A stretch of DNA of 64,000 nt, from assembly GCA_963842575.1 (NCBI GenBank), contig CAWJGS010000004.1:62001-126000 (forward strand), written 5' to 3'. Origin of the DNA: JACDER01 sp963842575. Lineage in GTDB: Bacteria; Actinomycetota; Thermoleophilia; Gaiellales; Gaiellaceae. The translations under genes and the position numbers were made by a program. Of the stretch, positions 14,011-24,650 are shown one piece after another (within the stretch, counting starts at the first letter, position 1; each line of letters begins with the position of its first letter). Below the pieces are notes generated by a model. The model had not been told where the DNA came from, made no database searches, and saw nothing but the letters and a program-made list of their open reading frames with translations.

Positions 14011-16677
14011 CTAGCTGTCCGAACCCTGTTCCGTGGTTGCCGGCGCCTTCTTGCGCCGGTTGCGGCCCCCGCGGGAGCCGCGGCGCGTGCGTCGGCGAGG
14101 CTTCGGTGCCTCCCCGTCGGCCGGCGGCTCGTCCGCCTGCGCACCGTTCTGGCTGGGCTCCTCCTCGGCGACGGGCTCTGCCTGGCCGAGCTCCGGCTCG
14201 GGCACGTGGATCCGCGCCTCGACCTGGCCGTTCCCTCCGGCGTCGCCGTCAGCGGACGCCGCAGCGGTCTCCGCGGACGCGGCAGCGGTCTCCGCGGACG
14301 CGGCGGCGGGCGACGTGGCCGGCTTGTTCCGCCTCCGTCCTCCCCGCGACCCACGCCTCGTCCTCCGCTTCGGCTTCTCCGGATCGTCCGCGGCGCCTTC
14401 CTTCGGCGCCTCGTCCGGCTCGGCCGCCTCGGCCTCGACCGCGGTCTCGGTCTTCTTGGTCTCGGTCTTGACCTTGGTCTCGGTCGCGGTCTTGACCTTG
14501 GTCTCGGTCTCGGCCGGCTTGCGCGTGCGCGGCTGTCGGGTCGGCTTGACGGCCTCGATCTCCGCCGTCACAGGAGACACGACCGCGGCCTGCTTGCCGG
14601 GCCGCGTGAGGAGAGATGCGTACGCGACGCCGTCGAGCACGCGCTCGATCCGCACCTTGACCGTCTTGCCGACCATCTTCGCCGCGTCGCCGACGACCAC
14701 CGCGTGGCCGTTCGTGCGGCCGACACCGGCCTCCGGGTCGTAGAGCCCGACCTCGCCGAGCTCGAGGCGCACTTCGGCGCCCTCCTCCAGCCCGTTTTTG
14801 GGCGCAAGCTTCGAACGCGCACCCTGAGAGAGAACGTTGAAGTACTCGACGTCGACGTCCTTGCGCGGGACGAGCCAGAAGCGGCGCTTGACCTGCTCCT
14901 CGATCGCCCGCAGCCGCTCGGCGGCCGGGCCGACGAGCACGGCGGCGACGCGCGCGTTCAGCTCGACGCGGAACGCCTGGCTGCGGGATTGCCGTGCCAG
15001 CCCGCGCAGGCGCCGCTCGACCTCGATCGCGGCCGTTGCCTCGGAGATCAGGACGCCTTCTCCGTCACAGAGCGTGCAGCGCGTGGTCAGGATCTCGCGC
15101 GGCCCGTCGGTCACGTTCTGGCGCGTCATCTCGACGAGGCCGAGCGGTGAAATCTCGACGACGTAGGTCTTCGTCCGGTCGCGCTCGAGCTCGGTGCGGA
15201 GCGCGTCCTCGACCAGCCCCCGGTTCTTCGGGTTCGCCATGTCGATGAAGTCGATGACGATGATCCCGCCGATGTCGCGCAGGCGGAGCTGGCGGACGAC
15301 CTCCTTGACCGCCTCGAGGTTGTTCTTGGTGATCGTGTCCTCGAGCCGCGCGCCGGACGACTTCGACCGGGAGCCCGTGAACCGCCCGGTGTTGACGTCG
15401 ATGACCGTGAACGCCTCGGCGTAGTCGAAGATCAGGTAGCCGCCGGAGGGGAGGTCGACGCGGCGCGAGAGCGTGGAGCGGATCTCGCGGTCGACGCCGA
15501 AGCGTTCGAACAGCGGTTCCCTCTCCCGGTCGTGCACGACCCGCTCGACCATGTGCGGCGACGTCTTCTTCAGGTAGCCGGTGACGCGCTTGTACGTCGC
15601 GTCGTCGTCGATGATCGCGCGCTCGAAGTCGTCGGTGAAGAGGTCGCGGACGACCCGCAGGGGCAACTCGGACTCCTGGTAGACGAGCGCCGGCGCGCTC
15701 ACTTCCTTGTCGTGCTTCTGGATCTCGTCCCAGAGGCGCTGCAGGAAGATGAGGTCGCGCTCGATGTCCTCCGCGGTCGCGCCCTCGGCCGCGGTGCGGA
15801 CGATGACGCCGCCCTGCGGCAGCTTGAGCTTCTTGAGGATCTCGCGCAGCCGCGTGCGCTCGTCGTCCTCGAGCCGGCGCGAGACGCCGAGGCCTTCGCC
15901 GTTGGGGACGAAGACCACGAAGCGGCCCGGGAGCGAGATCTCCGTCGTCAGGCGCGCGCCTTTCGACTTCATCGGGTCCTTGACCGCCTGCACGAGGATC
16001 TGCTGTCCCCGTGCGATCAGGTCCTGGATCTTGCGCCCGCCGCGGCCCTCGAGCTCGGGGCCGACGATCTCGTCGACGAACAGGAACCCGTTCTTGTCGA
16101 GGCCGATGTCGACGAACGCGGCCTCCATCCCGGGGAGGACGTTGTCGACCTTCCCCTTGTAGATGTTGCCGGCGATCGAGCGGCGCTCGGGACGCTCGAG
16201 GTAGACCTCGGCGACCTGGCCGTCCTCGAGGACCGCGACCCGCTGCTCGCCGATGTCCGCCGAGATGACGAGCTCGCGCTTCGCGGGCGGGAGCGGGGCG
16301 CGCTTGGTCGCGACCCGGCGGCGCTGGCCGCTGGAGCGCGAGCCGCCGCGGTCCGGCGGCCTCCGCTCGGGCTGGTCGGGCTTGGCCCGCTGTGGCGTTT
16401 CCTTCTTCTCGGCCTTCTCGGCGGTCTCAGCCTGGGCCTTGGCCTCAGCCTGGGCCTTGGCCTGCGCCGTCTGAGCGGGCCTCCGGCGGTTGCGGCCACC
16501 GCGGCTGCCGCGCCTACGCCTCGTCGTCGTCTTTGGTGCTTCCTCGCCAGTCGTGGCGGGTGGTTCGGGTGCTTCTACTTCAGGTGCTTCTGCTTCAGGT
16601 GCTTCTTCGATCGGGGCCGGGGCCTGTTCGGCCCGCTGGGCCTCGAGCTTTTGCTTCCTCCGTCGGAACCAGGGCAA
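14011..16677 (-). CDS. rng: Ribonuclease E/G family endoribonuclease
   Basis: An 888-residue RNase E/G. The catalytic core (about 140-640) has the S1 part (VDNVLPGMEAAFVDIGLDKN, GFLFVDEI), the 5'-sensor and RNase H-like region, the DNase I-like metal site (AFTVIDVNTGRFTG, IIVIDFIDM) and the zinc-link TRCTLCDGEG. Following is a TRAM-like segment (MVGKTVKVRIERVLDGVAYA). Both ends are disordered and charged. The motif (R)RRxRRGSRGGRxRR occurs three times: near residues 53-67 and twice in the C-terminal tail (about 770-785 and 860-875). These may bind RNA or partner proteins. It processes rRNA and decays mRNA in the cytoplasm, and lies upstream of rplU. Confidence 0.93.
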   Translation of the reverse strand: MPWFRRRKQKLEAQRAEQAPAPIEEAPEAEAPEVEAPEPPATTGEEAPKTTTRRRRGSRGGRNRRRPAQTAQAKAQAEAKAQAETAEKAEKKETPQRAKPDQPERRPPDRGGSRSSGQRRRVATKRAPLPPAKRELVISADIGEQRVAVLEDGQVAEVYLERPERRSIAGNIYKGKVDNVLPGMEAAFVDIGLDKNGFLFVDEIVGPELEGRGGRKIQDLIARGQQILVQAVKDPMKSKGARLTTEISLPGRFVVFVPNGEGLGVSRRLEDDERTRLREILKKLKLPQGGVIVRTAAEGATAEDIERDLIFLQRLWDEIQKHDKEVSAPALVYQESELPLRVVRDLFTDDFERAIIDDDATYKRVTGYLKKTSPHMVERVVHDREREPLFERFGVDREIRSTLSRRVDLPSGGYLIFDYAEAFTVIDVNTGRFTGSRSKSSGARLEDTITKNNLEAVKEVVRQLRLRDIGGIIVIDFIDMANPKNRGLVEDALRTELERDRTKTYVVEISPLGLVEMTRQNVTDGPREILTTRCTLCDGEGVLISEATAAIEVERRLRGLARQSRSQAFRVELNARVAAVLVGPAAERLRAIEEQVKRRFWLVPRKDVDVEYFNVLSQGARSKLAPKNGLEEGAEVRLELGEVGLYDPEAGVGRTNGHAVVVGDAAKMVGKTVKVRIERVLDGVAYASLLTRPGKQAAVVSPVTAEIEAVKPTRQPRTRKPAETETKVKTATETKVKTETKKTETAVEAEAAEPDEAPKEGAADDPEKPKRRTRRGSRGGRRRNKPATSPAAASAETAAASAETAAASADGDAGGNGQVEARIHVPEPELGQAEPVAEEEPSQNGAQADEPPADGEAPKPRRRTRRGSRGGRNRRKKAPATTEQGSDS

Positions 16678-16821
16678 ACGAAATCTCCTTTTCGTGCGCG
16701 CGCGCGTGCGTCACCTCGGGCGGAAGGCGGAATGGGCGCTGCGTCTTGTGGTTGGAAAACATCTTGGGTCTACGGTAGCAAGCCGTTCGGAGACCCCTTG
16801 TCGTCCGGACCGGGTCCTACC

Positions 16822-17052
16822 ATGCGCGCATCGACGAACGGGGAGGTGCCGGCAGTGCCTGAGGAGCAGCGGGAAGCGTTCGAGCTACTACTCATCGAAG
16901 AAGCCGACGCCTGGTTCGAGTATCTCGAGGCGACGCGCGGCCAGAGCGAGGCGAGGTACAAGGAGGTCGAGCCCTGGGCCTGGGCCCGCCTGCGCCAACG
17001 GCTCCGCGCCGTCAGGGCGCGGCGCGCAAAGCTGCGCCCGGCCGCCGCCTGA
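16822..17052 (+). CDS. Small conserved-looking protein, unknown function
   Basis: A 76-residue hydrophilic protein from ATG 16822, with a helical core (EEADAWFEYLEATRGQSEAR, then YKEVEPWAWARLRQRLRAV) and a basic C-terminus. It is divergent from the RNase E/G gene (144-base gap with promoters for both) and convergent with rodA, one base apart. The Trp/Arg-rich core suggests a folded helical protein. No family named. Confidence 0.55.
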   Translation: MRASTNGEVPAVPEEQREAFELLLIEEADAWFEYLEATRGQSEARYKEVEPWAWARLRQRLRAVRARRAKLRPAAA

Positions 17053-17053
17053 A

Positions 17054-18245
17054 CTAGCGGCGCCGCGCGGCCCGCGGCCTGGCTTTCGCTCGCGCGCCGA
17101 TCGCGAGCAGCACGCCCATGGCGGCCAGGTTCGTGATCATCGCCGAGCCGCCCACGCTCACGAACGGAAGCGGGATGCCCGTGATCGGCGCGAGGCCGAT
17201 CGTCATGCCGACGTTGACGAAGACCTGGAAGAGGAACGCGACGACGATCGTCCCTGCCGCGATGGCCGAGTAGCGGTCACGCGCGATCGTCACGATCCTG
17301 AGCCCCCTCCACACCACGAGCAAGTAGAGGCCGAGCAGCAGCGCGCCACCCGCGAATCCCCGCTGCTCCGCATACGACGAGAAGGCGAAGTCCGTCGCGT
17401 GCTCGGGGAGGTAGTTGAAGTTCGTCTGCGTCGAGCCGCTGATTCCCCGGCCGGTCAACCCGCCGGCGCCGACGCCGATCTTCGACTGGATGATGTTGTA
17501 GCCCGAGCCGCTCGGATCCTTGTTGGGGTGCAGGAAGGCGGTCAGGCGGTCCTGCTGGTACGGCTTGAGGATGTGGATCCCGCCGGCGGGCAGGAACCAC
17601 AAGACCGCCGTGACGAACAGCGCCGCGAGCGTCCCGATCACCGCCAGGTGCAGCCAGCGCGTTCCCGCGATGAACAGCGCGCCCAGAATCGCGGTCGAGT
17701 AGACGAGCGCCGTTCCGATGTCGGGCTGCAGGAATACGAGCAGGATCGGGACGAGCGCGAGTCCGAGCGCCGCCCCCGTAGTCCTCCACTCGTCGAGCCG
17801 CTTCGCGTTGTCGGCGAGGAACGCGGCCAGGAACAGGATGAAGAGGAGCTTCCCGAACTCTGAGGGCTGGAAGCGGAAGAAGCCCAGGTCGATCCAGCGG
17901 CGCGAGCCACGCGCGGCCTCGCCCGACGAGGATGACGAACACCATCGCCCCCGTCATCACCCCGTAGACCCACCATTTGTGGCGGCGATAGATGTTGGGA
18001 TCGACGAAGAGGGCGACGAAGAAGGCGATCGTCCCGAGCAGCGCGAAGATCCCCTGCCGCACGAGGTAGTAGCTCGGGTCGCCGGTGACGTCATGGGAGG
18101 TGATCCCGTTGATCGCCCAGAGGCCGACGCCGACGAGGGCGGCGATCGCCCCCACGAGCAGCCAGTCGAGGTCGCGCGGCCCCCAGGCGAGGCCCTCGCG
18201 CTCGTCGCGCACCCGCATGCCGATCCTGGTGACGTACTCGACCAT
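17054..18245 (-). pseudogene. rodA: Rod-shape SEDS glycosyltransferase RodA, frame broken once
   Basis: Two frames make one complete SEDS protein of about 395 residues. The N-terminus starts MVEYVTRIGMRV at ATG 18245. Early helices (WLLVGAIAALVGVGLWAING, QGIFALLGTIAFFVALFVDP) are in the first frame. From about 17929 the second frame continues with GEAARGSRRWIDLGFFRFQP, QPDIGTALVYS, HATDFAFSSYAEQRGFAGG and SVGGSAMITNLAAMGVLL. One extra G in the run at about 17929 (GTCGGGC) explains the break. RodA polymerises lipid II into glycan strands during elongation. Its start overlaps the mrdA stop (TGATG). Confidence 0.88.
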
Positions 18246-20332
18246 CAGTCGGAGTGTCGCCGGCCACTGGCGACTGCGTTGGCCGAGTTGACATGGAAGA
18301 ACTGCTGGAAGACCTCCATCGCCGCGGGTGCTGCCGCCGTGCCGCCGTGACCGCCGTTCTCGATCAGCGCGCACACGACGAGCTTCGGATCCTCGATCGG
18401 CCCATACCCGCACCACCAGGACTGGCTGACCGTGTCCGGGCGCGTCCAGCCCGGAAGCGTGACGACCTTCTCCGCCGTCCCAGTCTTGCCGGCGATGGTG
18501 TACGGGAAGCTGCCGAAGACCGCGGTCGACGTCCCGTTGAGTCCGTGCGTGGCCTGCAAGAGCCCGTTACGCACTGCCGTCGAGCGCCGTCGGGTCGAGG
18601 CCGACGGACTGCGGATGTCGAATGGGGAAGCGCCACTTGACCACGGCCTGGTTGTCGTTCGTCGTCTGCTCGACGTCGCCGGCGACGTGCGGCGTGACGA
18701 GCTTCCCGCCGTTCGCGATCAACGCGTAGACGCGCGCGAGCTGGAGGGGAGTCAACTGCAGGTCGCCCTGGCCGATGGCGAGCTGGATCGAGTTACCGGG
18801 CTTCCACACACGGTCGACCTGCCAGCAGCACGCGGTCGGTCTTCCGCGTGAACGTGCGCTTCCGCCACTCGGGCGTGGGCAGGAGACCGGTCGCCTCTCC
18901 AGGGATGTCGATGCCGGTCGGCTTCCCGATCCCGAGGCGCGCGGCCCACGCCTGCAGCGGGTGGCCACGGTCGCGCGGCAGCTTGTAGAAGTCGTAACCG
19001 AGTTGGTAGAAGTAGGTGTCGCAGGAGGCCTCGATGCGCCGTCATCAGGTCCATCGGCTGGTTGACGTTCGGGTCCCAGTTCTTGAACGTCCCGCCGAGA
19101 ACCGGTCTCCCCTGCGCGTCCCGAACGTAGTAGACCGGCGTGCACTGGAGCGTGTCGTAGGGCGAGATGACGTGCTCCTGCAGCGCCGCGAGCGCGGTGA
19201 TGACCTTGAAGGTCGAGCCGGCGGGATAGAGGCCCGAGATCGCGCGGTCGACCGCCGGGTAGTTGTCCTTCTCGGCCGTCTGCGGTGTCAGGCCCTGGTT
19301 GGCGAGCTTCTTCGCGTCGACGCGGCCCACGTACACGCTCGGCTTGTACGTCGGGTACGAGGCGAGCGCCCGGATCGCGCCGTTCCTCGGGTCGAGCGCC
19401 ACGATCGCGCCGCCGCGCGACGCCCAGCAGCCGAAACAACCGTCCTGGTGCGCGAGCTTGATTCCGTCCCTGATCGCGCGCTCGGCCGCCTGCTGAAGCT
19501 GGAGGTCGATCGTCAGCCGCAGGGTGTCGCCCGGCTGGGGCGACATCCGCGGCTTGAACACGCCGCGCGGCCGCCCGCTCGCGTCCACACGCAGCTGTGC
19601 GACGCCGGCCTTCCCGCGGAGGTACCTGTCGTATACGCCTTCCACACCGCCCTGGCCGATCCGGTCGCCGGACCGGTAGTCGCCCGTGCGGTACTGGCGT
19701 TCCTTCAGCTGTGGGGCGGAGATCTCGCCCACGTGGCCGAGGATGTGCGCGGCGAGCGCCTGGTGCGGATAGTGCCGGAGTGTGGTCGAGTGGACGTCGA
19801 CCCCACGGAACTGGTCCAGGTGCTCGAGGATGTACGCGGCCTGGGCGCGGTGGACTCCGCTCTTGATCGTGACCGGCGTGAGCGGGTCGCCGGCTTTCCC
19901 TCGGAGCAAGGCCACGACCGTGCGCGGCGACATCTTCAGGACGGCGGCGAGCCGGCGAAGCTCTCCAAGCTGGCGCGACCATGTCTTCGGGAGGTCCTGC
20001 GGCCAGATGCGGACGATGGTCCCCGGCGCGTTCGTCACGAGGGGACGGCCCTTTTCGTCCACGATCGTCCCGCGCGGCGCCTCGATGCGGATGGTGCGGA
20101 CCTGGTTGTTCTGCGCCTCGGTGAGGTAGTGCGTCCCCGACAGGACCTGCAGGGCCCACAGGCGGAAGAGCAGGACCGCGAAGACCGCGAGCGCGAGCAG
20201 GCTCAGCACGCCGACCCGCAGGGCGAGCTTCGGGGTGAAGCGATACGGGATCTCGACGCTCTCGTCCGGCGGGAGGAACTCCGCTCGGCGCAGGCGCCGG
20301 AGAGGCGGGCGGGCTCCGGTCGTGCTACTCAA
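18245..20332 (-). pseudogene. mrdA: Penicillin-binding protein 2 (transpeptidase MrdA), frame broken three times
   Basis: A class B PBP spanning about 695 residues if repaired. It has an N-terminal membrane helix (about 40-62), a pedestal domain (IEAPRGTIVDEKGRPLVTN), and the transpeptidase motifs PAGSTFK (catalytic Ser), ASCDTYFY (second motif) and AGKTGTAE (KTG). Single-base breaks, each best explained by one extra base, fall near 19035 (before IEASCDTYFY), 18831 (before VDRVWKPGN) and 18574 (before RNGLLQATHG). All motifs survive and the gene is normally essential for rod shape, so sequencing error is likely. TTG 20332 overlaps mreD by 8 bases. It cross-links wall made by RodA. Confidence 0.88.
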
Positions 20333-20849
20333 TCAGGCGCACCTCCCGCACCGGCTGGGTGTCGCGTCCGAGGGACAGCACCCAGCGGCAGAACAGGTAG
20401 ACGGGATAGGCGAGCAGCAGGTTGAAGAGCAGGCTCGGCGGGAGCGCGTCGAGGAGCACGGCCTCCGGCGAGACCCCCTCGCCCAGCATGAAGCGGACGA
20501 GGAGCGAGGCGAGCGAGTACAGGATGGTGACGACCCCGACCGCCAGCACCGGAGCGTGCCGGCCGCGGCCGGTCGTCTCGCCGTAGCGGCCGATCCAGTA
20601 CCCCACCAGGGTGAGGAGGAGCGCGGTCACGCCCATCGTCTCGAGCGTCGCCGTGTCGACGACGATCCCCGCGAAGAAGCCGCCGACCGCACCGAAGATG
20701 GAGCCGCGCATGAGCGCAACGGCGCAGAGTGTGATGAGCAGCAGGTTCGGCGTCCCTCCGATCACGGTCACCGAGTTCAGGATGGAGACCTGGATCACCG
20801 CCGCGACAAACAGGAGCGCCCCGGCTTTGACGCCGTCGAGGACGATCAC
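20325..20849 (-). CDS. mreD: Rod shape-determining membrane protein MreD
   Basis: A 174-residue protein with five or six hydrophobic segments, in the fixed position between mreC and mrdA. Identification is by location and hydropathy (FVAAVIQVSILNSVTVIGGT, PNLLLITLCAVAL, YPVYLFCRWVLSL), as MreD is poorly conserved. The start overlaps the mreC stop by 4 bases. MreD is the integral membrane partner of MreC in the elongasome. Confidence 0.85.
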   Translation of the reverse strand: MIVLDGVKAGALLFVAAVIQVSILNSVTVIGGTPNLLLITLCAVALMRGSIFGAVGGFFAGIVVDTATLETMGVTALLLTLVGYWIGRYGETTGRGRHAPVLAVGVVTILYSLASLLVRFMLGEGVSPEAVLLDALPPSLLFNLLLAYPVYLFCRWVLSLGRDTQPVREVRLIE

Positions 20850-21784
20850 CGTTTCTTGACCAGGACGATGACCGAGCTCAGCGAGGAGAAGTCCACGTAC
20901 GGCGCGATCTGGATGCTCGCGTACAGGTCGGTGCTGAAGAAGTTGGAGCTGGAGACGATCCCGATCGGGATGCCCTTCGGATAGATCGAGCTGAGCGACC
21001 CCTGGTGCCAGCCGGCCGTGACGATCCGGTTGTTGAGCGCGACGTGCTCCGACTTCTGCACCTGGTCGAGGAAGAGCGTCGTCCCCGGCCCGTGCCCGTG
21101 CCGCACCATCCCCTCGGCGCCCGTGTCGATATCGATCGCCGAGACGGCCGTGTCCTCATCTGTGAGCAACGTGACCTGCGCCTCGCCGCCGGCCACCTTG
21201 GAGACTTTCCCGACGAGTCTGCCGTCCGGATCAACGACCGGGTCGTCGTCCTGAATGCCGCTCCCACTGCCGGCGGCGATGACGACGCGCTGCTCGAACT
21301 CGCTCGGCAGCTTCGAGATGATCTCGGTGGTTACGGGACGGTAGTTCTTGACCTTCGGGCCGGAGAGGTAATGAAGTGATCTCGTGAGCTGCTTGTTCTC
21401 CCGCGCCGCGAACTGGAGCTTGATGAGACGCTTTCGGACGCGGTCCAGCTCGGTTTGGAGCTTGTCCCGATCCGACTTCGCGTCGATCAGTCCGCGCATG
21501 TAGTTGTAGAGATCCTGGAACGGATGCGCGACGCGCGTGGCGGCGACCTCGAACGGGTGGAGGACGGTCGAGCCCGCGTTCTGGATGGAGTGCATCGCGC
21601 CGCCGCCCGACTCGCGGAAGTACACCGTGATCATCACGAGCGAGAGGACGACCAGCACGGCCAGGACGATCCGTCGCTTGACCGGGCCGCTGAAGCGGCC
21701 GTTCAGGCGGGGCGGATACGAGGACGACGTCGACCGCTGCGATGACCCCAGCACCGCCAGCCGTGCAGATCGGTTGCGAGGCAC
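20846..21784 (-). CDS. mreC: Rod shape-determining protein MreC
   Basis: A 312-residue protein with one N-terminal membrane helix (RIVLAVLVVLSLVMITVYF, about 38-56), a coiled-coil segment (about 100-130, SDRDKLQTELDRVRKRLIKL) and two beta-barrel-like domains. These include VIAAGSGSGIQDDDPVVDPD and GRLVGKVSKV, which are characteristic of MreC. The C-terminal Gly-Ile-Val segment (GIPIGIVSSS) is also typical. It organises PBP2 and MreB at the membrane. It follows mreB by 35 bases. Confidence 0.93.
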   Translation of the reverse strand: MPRNRSARLAVLGSSQRSTSSSYPPRLNGRFSGPVKRRIVLAVLVVLSLVMITVYFRESGGGAMHSIQNAGSTVLHPFEVAATRVAHPFQDLYNYMRGLIDAKSDRDKLQTELDRVRKRLIKLQFAARENKQLTRSLHYLSGPKVKNYRPVTTEIISKLPSEFEQRVVIAAGSGSGIQDDDPVVDPDGRLVGKVSKVAGGEAQVTLLTDEDTAVSAIDIDTGAEGMVRHGHGPGTTLFLDQVQKSEHVALNNRIVTAGWHQGSLSSIYPKGIPIGIVSSSNFFSTDLYASIQIAPYVDFSSLSSVIVLVKKR

Positions 21785-21819
21785 GGGAGCGACCTAGTTT
21801 AGGGAAGTAGCCGGAGCGC

Positions 21820-22866
<1,047 letters not shown>

Positions 22867-22969
22867 GAGCCCCATAGGGAGCATCCGAGTGTACCCACGT
22901 CCGAAAATAAAGTCCTGGATATCGCCGCGATCCGGAGGAGGCGGGCGCGCCGGTCCGAACTAGTGGGGG

Positions 22970-24088
22970 ATGGCCGGTGCGAGCCAGGAAGCGCTGTATG
23001 CCTCGATCGACCTCGAGCTCTCGTGGTCCGAGGAGCAGCTGCCGCAGACACTGCGGACGAAGCACGTCCACGGACTGCATCCCTACCTCGGAAAGTTCGT
23101 GCCGCAGCTGGTCGAGGTCTTCCTCCGGCGCACCTTCCGTCCCGGCGACCGCGTGTACGACCCGTTCGCAGGCAGCGGGACGACGCTGGTCGAGGCGAAC
23201 GTATTCGGAGCGGACACGGTCGGCTGCGACATCTCCGCCTTCAACTGCCTGCTGGCAGAGGTGAAGACGAGGCGCTACTCGCTGGGTGAGCTGGAGCTCG
23301 GGTTGCGCGGAGCGCTCGAGGAGGCCCGCCGCTCGCGCCGCTCGACGCGCGGCGCGAGCGCGTGGCTCCGCCGCTGGTACGCGCCCGAGGCCCTCGGCGA
23401 GCTCCTCGCGTACCGGCGCGCCGCCCTGCGCCTGGAGCCGCCCTACGACGACGTCGCGCGGGTTGTCCTCTCCCGAGCTGCGCGCTCGGCCCGTCTGACG
23501 ACGCACTTCGACCTGGACCTCCCGCGCGAGCCCGTGACGGGCCCGTACCAGTGCCGCAAGCACAAGCGCGAGTGCCGGCCGGTGACCGCGGCGCGGAAGT
23601 TCCTTGCCCGCTATACGACCGACACTGCCCGCCGGCTGCGCGAGTTCGCGGCAGTGCGCAGCGAGCGCGACGTGAGCGTCCTGCACGCCGACGCGCGGAC
23701 CGCGTGCGTCGAGGCGACGGGAATCATCACCTCGCCGCCGTACCCGGGGCTCATCGACTACCACGAACAGCACCGGTACGCGTACGAGCTGCTCGGGCTA
23801 CCCGACCGACGGGCGCTCGAGATCGGCGCGGCCGCTGTGGGCCGGAGCCGCTCGGCGCTCGGACGCTACGTCACGGCCATGAGCGAGGTCTTCTCCAACG
23901 CGTCGCGCGGGCTCCCGGACGGCAGCCCTGTCGTCATCGTCGTCAACGACTCGCACGAGCTGTATCCGGAGATCCTGCGGCTCGCGGGCCTGCGGCTGGA
24001 GGAACGGATCACGCGGCACGTCAACCGGCGCACCGGGAGGCGCGCCGGCGAGTTCTTCGAAGACGTGCTGGTCTGCCGGACGACCTAG
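22970..24088 (+). CDS. Orphan SPPY-type DNA amino-methyltransferase
   Basis: A 372-residue class I methyltransferase. The SAM-binding motif is VYDPFAGSGTTLVEA (about residues 62-76), preceded by HGLHPYLGKFVPQLV as in many DNA methyltransferases. The catalytic motif is IITSPPYPGLIDY (about 250-262), the SPPY form found in N4-cytosine and some N6-adenine enzymes. A Cys/Arg-rich stretch (YQCRKHKRECRPV, about 190-202) lies between them and may be the target-recognition region. There is no restriction endonuclease or specificity subunit beside it: it is divergent from mreB and convergent with padR (4-base overlap). Methylation of another nucleic acid cannot be excluded. Confidence 0.75.
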   Translation: MAGASQEALYASIDLELSWSEEQLPQTLRTKHVHGLHPYLGKFVPQLVEVFLRRTFRPGDRVYDPFAGSGTTLVEANVFGADTVGCDISAFNCLLAEVKTRRYSLGELELGLRGALEEARRSRRSTRGASAWLRRWYAPEALGELLAYRRAALRLEPPYDDVARVVLSRAARSARLTTHFDLDLPREPVTGPYQCRKHKRECRPVTAARKFLARYTTDTARRLREFAAVRSERDVSVLHADARTACVEATGIITSPPYPGLIDYHEQHRYAYELLGLPDRRALEIGAAAVGRSRSALGRYVTAMSEVFSNASRGLPDGSPVVIVVNDSHELYPEILRLAGLRLEERITRHVNRRTGRRAGEFFEDVLVCRTT

Positions 24089-24606
24089 TCGCCGGCCAGG
24101 ATCTTGTACAGGCCCTTGCGGGTCGATTCGAGCAGCTCGCGGGCTTCTCCGCGCTGCGACTCACCGCCGGCCTGGACGACCTGTCGGGTCGCGATTCCGA
24201 CGTCCATGGCCAGGCGCATCAGGTCGCGGACGTCGTCGGGCATCCCGCCCGCCGCCTCCTGCCATGGCGTGCCGAACCGCTCGCGGTTCTCCTCGAGATG
24301 CTTGCGGCCTTCGTCCGTGAGCTCGAAGACGGTGCTTCCGTCGCGAGGCTCTCCGCGGACGAGGCCCTCGTCGGTGAGCAGCTGCAGCGCCGGATAGACC
24401 GAGCCCGGGCTGGGCCGCCATGATCCGCCGCTGCGCTCCTCGAGCTCCTTGATGATCTGGTAGCCGTTTCGCGGCTCCTCGTCGAGCAGGAGGAGGATCG
24501 CCGCGCGGGTGTCTCCTCGGCGCATGCGCGTGCCGCCCCAATGGCTGCGGCCGCGCCATCCCCCGAAGGGTGAATCAGAACGATGGTGGAAATGATGATG
24601 TCTCAT
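24085..24606 (-). CDS. PadR family transcriptional regulator
   Basis: A 173-residue repressor from ATG 24606. The N-terminus is His-rich (MRHHHFHHR). Then comes the PadR winged helix (AILLLLDEEPRNGYQIIKEL, GSVYPALQLLTDEGLV, FELTDEGRKHLEE) and a C-terminal helical dimer part (about 110-173). The His cluster could bind metal; that is a guess. The promoter at 24613-24641 ends six bases before the ATG, so the mRNA is probably leaderless, and the palindrome ACGATATATCGT between -35 and -10 is a likely self-operator. No obvious target gene is co-transcribed. Confidence 0.85.
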   Translation of the reverse strand: MRHHHFHHRSDSPFGGWRGRSHWGGTRMRRGDTRAAILLLLDEEPRNGYQIIKELEERSGGSWRPSPGSVYPALQLLTDEGLVRGEPRDGSTVFELTDEGRKHLEENRERFGTPWQEAAGGMPDDVRDLMRLAMDVGIATRQVVQAGGESQRGEARELLESTRKGLYKILAGD

Positions 24607-24612
24607 GTTGCG

Positions 24613-24641
24613 ATAGTACACGATATATCGTTATATGTCAA
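24613..24641 (-). promoter_or_regulatory. PadR promoter with operator palindrome in the spacer
   Basis: On the minus strand: TTGACA (24641-24636), a 17-base spacer, TACTAT (24618-24613), then CGCAAC and the ATG of padR. The spacer holds the perfect 12-bp palindrome ACGATATATCGT (24620-24631). The -35 is consensus and the spacing ideal. Transcription would begin at or next to the A of the ATG, giving a leaderless message. Confidence 0.7.
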
Positions 24642-24650
24642 GATCGCACG

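Noticed and set aside
14206..15150. Low-complexity Leu/Gly/Arg frame (+) resembling a repeat protein
   Set aside because: Complement of the Ala/Lys/Glu-rich tail of RNase E/G; not a gene.
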